From Promethearchaeota archaeon (GTDB taxonomy: Archaea > Asgardarchaeota > Lokiarchaeia > Sigyniarchaeales > SOKP01): a stretch of 5,613 nt of DNA. This document shows positions 1 to 3,849 of the stretch, piece after piece. The position numbers were made by a program, and so were the translations under genes. A model generated the notes under the pieces. It had not been told where the DNA came from. It saw only the letters and a program-made list of their open reading frames with translations, and searched no databases. The stretch spans positions 1 to 5,613 of the forward strand of contig DXJM01000354.1 of the NCBI GenBank assembly GCA_019057355.1, read 5' to 3'. The first letter of the stretch is position 1. Each line of letters starts with the position of its first letter.

Positions 1-18
1 AATAAAAAAAGAAAATTA

Positions 19-48
19 TTGATATATTATAAAAATAGAAATTATATT
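19..48 (+). promoter_or_regulatory. Possible promoter of the nrdG-nrdD operon
   Basis: A TTGATA at 19-24 and a TATATT at 43-48, 18 bases apart, would suit a bacterial sigma-70-type promoter. They would place the transcript start near 55, just before the leader hairpin at 60-103. In an archaeon the A/T-rich stretch around 41-50 could instead act as a TATA box. Such matches arise easily by chance in DNA this AT-rich, so the main support is position upstream of the first gene. No NrdR-box-like palindrome is visible. Confidence 0.22.
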
Positions 49-59
49 TTAATAAAATA

Positions 60-103
60 AGGTTCAGTCAAATTGGATTTAGAGGGCTACTTCCTTTGAA
101 CCT
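60..103 (+). promoter_or_regulatory. Nested hairpin in the nrdG leader
   Basis: AGGTTCA (60-66) is the exact reverse complement of TGAACCT (97-103). Inside it, GGA (75-77) can pair with TCC (92-94), and TAG (80-82) with CTA (87-89) around an AGGG loop. The three helices nest in order, giving one elongated stem-loop about 30 bases before the nrdG start. No T-tract follows, so it does not look like an attenuator. I do not recognise it as a known riboswitch. It may be a regulatory or stabilising leader structure, or chance; the 7-bp outer stem is the only strong part. Confidence 0.3.
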
Positions 104-123
104 GAATGATATGAAAAATGAGT

Positions 124-129
124 GTGATC
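124..129 (+). promoter_or_regulatory. Ribosome binding site of nrdG (GTGATC)
   Basis: GTGATC lies 4 bases before the ATG at 134. It matches the 3' half of the extended Shine-Dalgarno consensus AGGAGGTGATC, which pairs with the conserved 16S rRNA end in both bacteria and archaea. The upstream purine half is only partly present (GAG at 120-122). It supports the ATG at 134 as the start. Confidence 0.5.
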
Positions 130-133
130 TTAT

Positions 134-604
134 ATGAAATTAAATATCAACACAATTGATTTTAGGGGATCGATTGTTGATGGTCCTGGAGTGAGAACTG
201 TGTTATTCACACAAGGGTGCAATCGAAGATGTAAAGGGTGTCATAATCCTAGTACTTGGGACAAGGAAAGAGGAAAGTGGATTGAAATAAAAGAAATAAT
301 TAAGCAACTGAGAGAGGAATGTAAGAATCAAAAGTTAACTATTTCTGGAGGTGAGCCTCTTCTCCAAATTGAAGGGATTTTAACACTGATTAAAAATTTA
401 CCTGACTTTAATATTACACTATATACCGGTTATAGTATCGAGGAGGTGCCAAAAGAACTTTTAAACCATCTTAACTATATAAAAGTTGGTCCTTATGAAG
501 AAGAAAAAAAAACGACTATAATTCCATATATTGGGTCAACAAATCAAAAATTTATTAATCTTAAAAATCAAAATAATAGTAACAAAAAAACAAAGGTTCA
601 GTAA
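134..604 (+). CDS. nrdG: Anaerobic ribonucleotide reductase activating protein (radical SAM)
   Basis: This is the 156-residue radical-SAM activase of class III ribonucleotide reductase. It cleaves S-adenosylmethionine reductively with a [4Fe-4S] cluster and abstracts hydrogen from the NrdD glycine to make the glycyl radical; it acts in the cytoplasm. The cluster motif CxxxCxxC is present at C29, C33 and C36, within the family context GPGVRT...QGCNRRCKGCHNP (residues 17-39). The SAM-binding SGGEP motif is at 71-75, and the conserved C-terminal G-S-x-N-Q is at 134-138. The segment at 118-121 reads VGPY where many relatives have DGPF. The length is normal for a short NrdG. The Lys/Asn-rich tail (about 144-156) is not conserved. 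The ATG has a GTGATC ribosome site, and the gene sits 2 bases before nrdD in the same orientation, the classic partner. The identification is firm. Confidence 0.95.
   Translation: MKLNINTIDFRGSIVDGPGVRTVLFTQGCNRRCKGCHNPSTWDKERGKWIEIKEIIKQLREECKNQKLTISGGEPLLQIEGILTLIKNLPDFNITLYTGYSIEEVPKELLNHLNYIKVGPYEEEKKTTIIPYIGSTNQKFINLKNQNNSNKKTKVQ
592..596 (+). promoter_or_regulatory. Ribosome binding site of nrdD (AAAGG)
   Basis: AAAGG lies inside the last codons of nrdG, 10 bases before the nrdD ATG at 607. It is part of AAGGTTCAGT (593-602), which also occurs at 59-68 in the leader as one arm of the leader hairpin. With only 2 bases between the nrdG stop and the nrdD start, translational coupling is likely. 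Confidence 0.45.
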
Positions 605-606
605 AA

Positions 607-2301
607 ATGAAAAGTATTGATTACAGACATGCTGCTCAAAGGAAGACACTAGTAGGTTATGTGTATTCGGAAGGGAGCAATTATATAAAAAAAAAAATAC
701 TTGATTCTTTAGATGATAAATTTTCCTTAGCTCATCATGAAGGAAGAATACATATTCATGACCTTGAAGCATATGGCGAATCCTATAATTGTCTTACGCC
801 CGATCTGGTTAAAGGATTTCCCTATGATCAAGTAAAGGGAACTTCAGATATCTCAATAATTATGGAAATTTTCTACTATTTAAAAAAAATTGTAATTGGG
901 TTAGGAAATGAACAATCTGGTGGTATTGGTTTTGGAAATTTTGATTGGGATATGAATGATATAATCACTAAACTAGATATAGACCTAAATGAAAAAACTC
1001 GTAAAATCTTTGAAAAAAATCTTGATCTATTTATGCGGTGGAATCATGAAGCTAGAGATCGATGTGGTCAAGTTCAATACTATCTTACTTTTAACCTGGG
1101 TTTATCAACCACAGAAATCGGGAGATTTGTTACGAAATCAGTATTAACGCTTTTTATGAATTCCGATTATATCCATCCTAATATTATATTTAAAGTTAAA
1201 GAAGGCGTAAATCGGAATGAAGTTGATAAAAATTATGATTTATTTGAGCTTGCAAAGAAATGCACGGCTAAAAAAATGATTCCTACATACTACTTGGCAG
1301 ATTCAGAACATAATCAAAAAATTGACTCATATAAAATATCTCTTATGGGATGCCGCTCAAAGGTATATCAAAATCAGTATGGAGAAGATACAACTATAGG
1401 AAAATCTAATATTGTCTATACTTCCATAAATTTACCGCGAATTGCATTTGATATTAACAAAGAGTTCCCAGATCTTAATTTAGAGAAAAAATTGGAACTT
1501 TATGAAAAAAAATGGAAGAAATTAGCAGATATTGTGAAAGATCAACTCTTCGATCGATTCTATAAAATTTGTAAATTAAAATGTGATGATTTTCCAACAA
1601 ATCAGCAATATAAGCTCATATTTAAAGATATTACGAAGCTTGATAATTTAGAAGATTATTTTAAACATGGAACCCTAGCAATCGGATTTATTGGGCTCTC
1701 AGAAACAATAGAACTACTTACCGGAAAAAAATACTTCTTATCTGAAGAAAATCACACAATTGCATTAAATTTAGTGAAAATGATGCGAGATACTATTGAT
1801 GAATATCGTGCAAAATATAATTATAATTTCTCTCTCTTAGGTACATCGGGAGAATACATTTCTGGACGATTTCCAGAGCTAGATTCGAAGTACTATTCTC
1901 ATCAAGTTATTAAAAAAGGATTTTATACTAATTCTTTTCATGTGGATGTCAATTCAGGTTTGAATCCCTTCGATAAAATAAGTTATGAAGGTCCCTTCCA
2001 TAAATACTGTAATGGAGGGTGCATTACTTATTTAGAATTTCGGTCAGCACCTTTAAATAATGTTGAAGCTATTAGTGAATTAATCGAATATGCTATTAAA
2101 TCAGATGTTAATTATTTAGGCTTTAATTATCCCTTAGACATATGTTTGGATTGTGGGAACAAAGGTACATATGATCATTGCGATAAATGTGGTAGTGATA
2201 ATATCAAAAGAATAAGAAGAGTATCGGGGTATTTAGAAGACTTCACATTCTTTACTAGTGGTAAGCAAGCAGAAGTTGCCCATAGAACTCCCAACATTTA
2301 A
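607..2301 (+). CDS. nrdD: Anaerobic (class III) ribonucleoside-triphosphate reductase, lacking an ATP cone
   Basis: This 564-residue glycyl radical enzyme reduces ribonucleotides to deoxyribonucleotides under anoxic conditions after activation by NrdG. Visible landmarks: the first active-site cysteine in the SYNC segment (C62); NEQSGGIGFGNFD near 101-113; the second active-site cysteine in LMGCRS (C249), followed by the family motif SINLPRIA; and a C-terminal zinc site of four cysteines, C513, C516, C525 and C528. The radical glycine is G541 in RRVSGYLE, where many relatives have RVCGYLG. Full-length NrdDs such as that of E. coli are about 700 residues and begin with an ATP-cone; this one starts directly at the catalytic core, so the ATP/dATP activity site is absent. 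CNGGC at 468-472 has a cysteine where CNGGH is usual, and C153 lies in a normally glycine-rich RxGQ segment. The start is 2 bases after nrdG. All catalytic residues I can recognise are intact, so it is probably functional; the class of electron donor cannot be read with certainty. Confidence 0.95.
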   Translation: MKSIDYRHAAQRKTLVGYVYSEGSNYIKKKILDSLDDKFSLAHHEGRIHIHDLEAYGESYNCLTPDLVKGFPYDQVKGTSDISIIMEIFYYLKKIVIGLGNEQSGGIGFGNFDWDMNDIITKLDIDLNEKTRKIFEKNLDLFMRWNHEARDRCGQVQYYLTFNLGLSTTEIGRFVTKSVLTLFMNSDYIHPNIIFKVKEGVNRNEVDKNYDLFELAKKCTAKKMIPTYYLADSEHNQKIDSYKISLMGCRSKVYQNQYGEDTTIGKSNIVYTSINLPRIAFDINKEFPDLNLEKKLELYEKKWKKLADIVKDQLFDRFYKICKLKCDDFPTNQQYKLIFKDITKLDNLEDYFKHGTLAIGFIGLSETIELLTGKKYFLSEENHTIALNLVKMMRDTIDEYRAKYNYNFSLLGTSGEYISGRFPELDSKYYSHQVIKKGFYTNSFHVDVNSGLNPFDKISYEGPFHKYCNGGCITYLEFRSAPLNNVEAISELIEYAIKSDVNYLGFNYPLDICLDCGNKGTYDHCDKCGSDNIKRIRRVSGYLEDFTFFTSGKQAEVAHRTPNI

Positions 2302-2321
2302 TATTTTTATATCTTTATCCC
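2302..2321 (+). terminator. T-rich stretch after nrdD, possible terminator
   Basis: The 20 bases after the nrdD stop are strongly T-rich on the coding strand, with TTTTTATATCTTTAT at the core. That would suit archaeal-type intrinsic termination on oligo-T. No GC-rich bacterial hairpin precedes it. A weak AT stem follows at 2347-2371. Support is positional only. Confidence 0.25.
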
Positions 2322-2346
2322 CTTAGGAGAAAATAGGTATACTATG

Positions 2347-2371
2347 ATAAGATTTAGAATATCTATCTTAT
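2347..2371. repeat. Imperfect palindrome, possible weak terminator hairpin
   Basis: ATAAGAT (2347-2353) is the reverse complement of ATCTTAT (2365-2371). Inside, AGA (2356-2358) pairs with TCT (2362-2364) around a 3-base loop, with a TT bulge at 2354-2355. The stem is AT-rich and has no adjoining T-tract on either strand, so a terminator role is doubtful despite its place 45 bases beyond nrdD. Confidence 0.3.
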
Positions 2372-2430
2372 GCTAATACATGCAAGTCAATTTACATTTA
2401 AATACTCTTTCTTTAAAACGGTCAAATCTC

Positions 2431-2592
2431 TTACACATGTATAAAATTTCTAATATCAAATTTTAAAATAGAATTAAAGCGAGTGGATGTTATATAAAGG
2501 ATATTATCTTCAACAAATATTACATGACAAGCTTTAAGATATTTACCTTTGATATTTTTAATCAACCTAAAATTCTTATTAAATAAGAGTAT
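2431..2592 (-). pseudogene. Probable gene remnant, beta-propeller-like fragment
   Basis: On the minus strand, 53 codons are open between an in-frame TAA (2593-2595) and the TAA at 2431-2433. The translation looks protein-like rather than random: hydrophobic/aromatic strands, with VIFVEDNILYITST followed by FNSILKFDIRNF. This resembles one blade of a beta-propeller (hydrophobic strand, turn, then ILxFD). There is no ATG in the frame; TTG at 2563-2565 is the only possible alternative start. It is therefore most simply read as an internal scrap of a longer decayed gene, possibly frameshifted into other frames below 2431. The family assignment is an impression from pattern, not a match I could test. 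It points the same way as the PHP operon and lies directly beside the CRISPR-like repeat. Confidence 0.35.
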
Positions 2593-2601
2593 TTAATCAA
2601 A

Positions 2602-2714
2602 GGTTGCAACATAAACAATTTCCCCCTGAAGGACTATACTATGTAGAGCTGAGAAACGAGCATTTTTACTGGCGATGGTTGCAACATAAACAATTTCCCC
2701 CTGAAGGACTATAC
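2602..2714. CRISPR. CRISPR-like mini-array: two 38-bp repeats, one 37-bp spacer
   Basis: The segments 2602-2639 and 2677-2714 are identical over 38 bases, beginning GGTTGCAACATAAACAATTT and ending AAGGACTATAC. They are separated by a unique 37-base segment (2640-2676). Repeat length, perfect identity and a similar-sized spacer are the geometry of a CRISPR array. Repeat and spacer are about 42-43% G+C, well above the surrounding sequence, as a foreign-derived spacer could be. The repeat contains the perfect 8-bp palindrome GTTGCAAC and a short CCT/AGG stem. No third copy is seen one period (75 bp) up- or downstream. No cas gene is visible in the window. The AT-rich left flank (to about 2434) could be a leader, but orientation is uncertain. 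Alternatives are a two-copy short tandem element or the relic of a larger array. Confidence 0.6.
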
Positions 2715-2715
2715 C

Positions 2716-2823
2716 TCACAATCCTCTATCGTATCCTCGTTCTTCCCAACTTACTAATTTTTCTATCCAATCAAAGACCTCGTGATATCTTTCAGTTTCC
2801 AAATCTATTAAGTAAATTTTCAC
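2716..2823 (-). CDS. Small hypothetical ORF (35 residues), possibly a remnant
   Basis: A minus-strand frame starts at a GTG (2821-2823) and ends with TGA (2716-2718), two bases from the CRISPR-like repeat. The product begins MKIYLIDLETERYHEVFDW and continues IEKLVSWEERGYDRGL: one hydrophobic strand, then an acidic, probably helical segment with two Trp. An AGAGGA ribosome-site-like sequence lies about 10 bases before the GTG. The frame is also open for 12 codons upstream of the GTG, back to a TAA, so this could be the tail of a truncated gene cut off in repeat formation. I do not recognise the family. The composition looks coding-like, but at this length chance cannot be excluded. Confidence 0.3.
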   Translation of the reverse strand: MKIYLIDLETERYHEVFDWIEKLVSWEERGYDRGL

Positions 2824-2958
2824 GTGGCTTTTTCCTCTTTGAGAATAATGTACTACTGTTTACATATAATCTTGGGTAATTTAGAAGTTTTCCTCTTTAA
2901 ATGTTCATTAATTCCAGATATTATAATCAGTTCTTTCAACATATAATATTATCTAATT

Positions 2959-3849
2959 TTAACCTTTATTCGAAGGATTTAAACATAAATTAAGAATCTC
3001 ATTGAAATCACAATTAACTGTTTTAAATACACTAATTCTTTTATCATTATCAGTCAATCCTTTATACTTATTGGAGTTTGAGTGATGATCACTTCCAATG
3101 GTGGGGATTAGTTTTTCTTTTTGACATATCCTCAATAATTTATCATATCTCCGCTCTTCAATATGGAAATAGTGATGTGTTTCAACTCCCATTAAACCGT
3201 ACTTCTTTAAGACTTTAATTAAATCAAATACCTGTTGATCTGAAAATGCCTTTCTTTTTGGTCCACGATAAGCATGGGCTAAAATTGGGATACCCCCAAT
3301 TTTTTTTATAATATTTATACTTTCCTTCAAACTTGGTCTTATGAAAGGGTATTTCTTTAAAAGATCCTTCGATCTTGTTATTTTTTTTGCCTCATTTCTA
3401 TTTTTGCAATATTTTTTTTCTATTAGCCGATTGATAACATATAATTCGGAGTATCCATCTAAACTCTTAAAATCTATTTGAAAATGCTTCTCATTTAAAT
3501 ATGTCACGACTTGCTTCGTCCATTCTTTTTTTTTAATTGACAATTTATCATAGAATTTTTTCAAAAGGTCACTACGCCAATCAATTCTGTAACCAAGTAT
3601 ATCAACTCTAGTGTGAGGCTCGATGGTTTCAACATCAAATTCAGAACTTGCAGTAATTTCAAGGCCGGGGATGATTTTAATACCAATCTTTTTACCATAT
3701 TCAATAGCCTCATCAATCCCAGAGACAGAATCATGATCGGTTATTGCTACTACATCTAATCCAAATGTTTTTGCTGAATCTAACATTTCTTTAACTGTTT
3801 GATCACTACAGGGGGAATGATTAGTATGGTTATGTAAATCAATTTTCAT
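2959..3849 (-). CDS. PHP-domain metal-dependent phosphoesterase
   Basis: This 296-residue protein belongs to the PHP superfamily, which hydrolyses phosphoester bonds (nucleotides, oligonucleotides, histidinol phosphate) with a multi-metal centre. The signature motifs are present in order: DLHNHT (H6, H8), ITDHDS (D38, H39), PGLEIT (E64), LAHAYRG (H192), VETHH (H225) and IGSDHHS (D254, H256). The arrangement and size resemble the YciV/TrpH-type group, which includes 3',5'-nucleoside bisphosphatases and 5'-3' exonucleases on small RNAs. The segment RVDILGY (81-87) has D83 where this group usually has a His ligand in HxLGY. An insert of about 90 residues (roughly 95-185), rich in Lys, separates the two halves. 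No signal peptide or membrane segment is seen, so it is probably cytoplasmic. The ATG directly follows the TAG of the upstream gene (TAGATG), with an AGAGG ribosome site inside that gene; translational coupling is expected. The family is certain, the substrate unknown. Confidence 0.9.
   Translation of the reverse strand: MKIDLHNHTNHSPCSDQTVKEMLDSAKTFGLDVVAITDHDSVSGIDEAIEYGKKIGIKIIPGLEITASSEFDVETIEPHTRVDILGYRIDWRSDLLKKFYDKLSIKKKEWTKQVVTYLNEKHFQIDFKSLDGYSELYVINRLIEKKYCKNRNEAKKITRSKDLLKKYPFIRPSLKESINIIKKIGGIPILAHAYRGPKRKAFSDQQVFDLIKVLKKYGLMGVETHHYFHIEERRYDKLLRICQKEKLIPTIGSDHHSNSNKYKGLTDNDKRISVFKTVNCDFNEILNLCLNPSNKG

Larger units (their letters stand above)
2302..2958. other. 657-bp region between convergent operons
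   Basis: No intact gene is convincing here. In order it holds a T-rich stretch (2302-2321), an imperfect palindrome (2347-2371), a 16-base 16S-like match (2373-2388), a protein-like minus-strand frame without a good start (2434-2592), a two-repeat CRISPR-like unit (2602-2714), a 35-codon minus-strand ORF (2716-2823), and about 135 bases of AT-rich sequence before the PHP gene's stop. The 91-codon plus-strand frame across the repeats is explained by the repeats. The mixture of remnants and repeats suggests a site of insertion and decay. Confidence 0.6.

Noticed and set aside
60..103. tRNA gene suggested by GGTTCA and a hairpin
   Set aside because: No cloverleaf, anticodon arm or acceptor stem can be assembled.
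1..133. NrdR box before nrdG
   Set aside because: I looked for the ACACTATATATAGTGT-like palindrome expected of NrdR sites and found none.
536..772. A 78-codon minus-strand frame across the nrdG-nrdD junction
   Set aside because: It lies antisense to two well-identified genes and shows no domain or ribosome site of its own.
2373..2430. A 16S rRNA gene fragment
   Set aside because: The match is limited to 16 bases and the following sequence does not continue along 16S rRNA, so I report it only as a finding, not as an rRNA feature.
2604..2879. A 91-codon plus-strand frame containing a duplicated LQHKQFPPEGLY peptide
   Set aside because: The duplicated peptide is simply the 38-bp direct repeat translated twice; the 75-bp period keeps the frame. 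The rest has no protein-like pattern and overlaps a better minus-strand frame.
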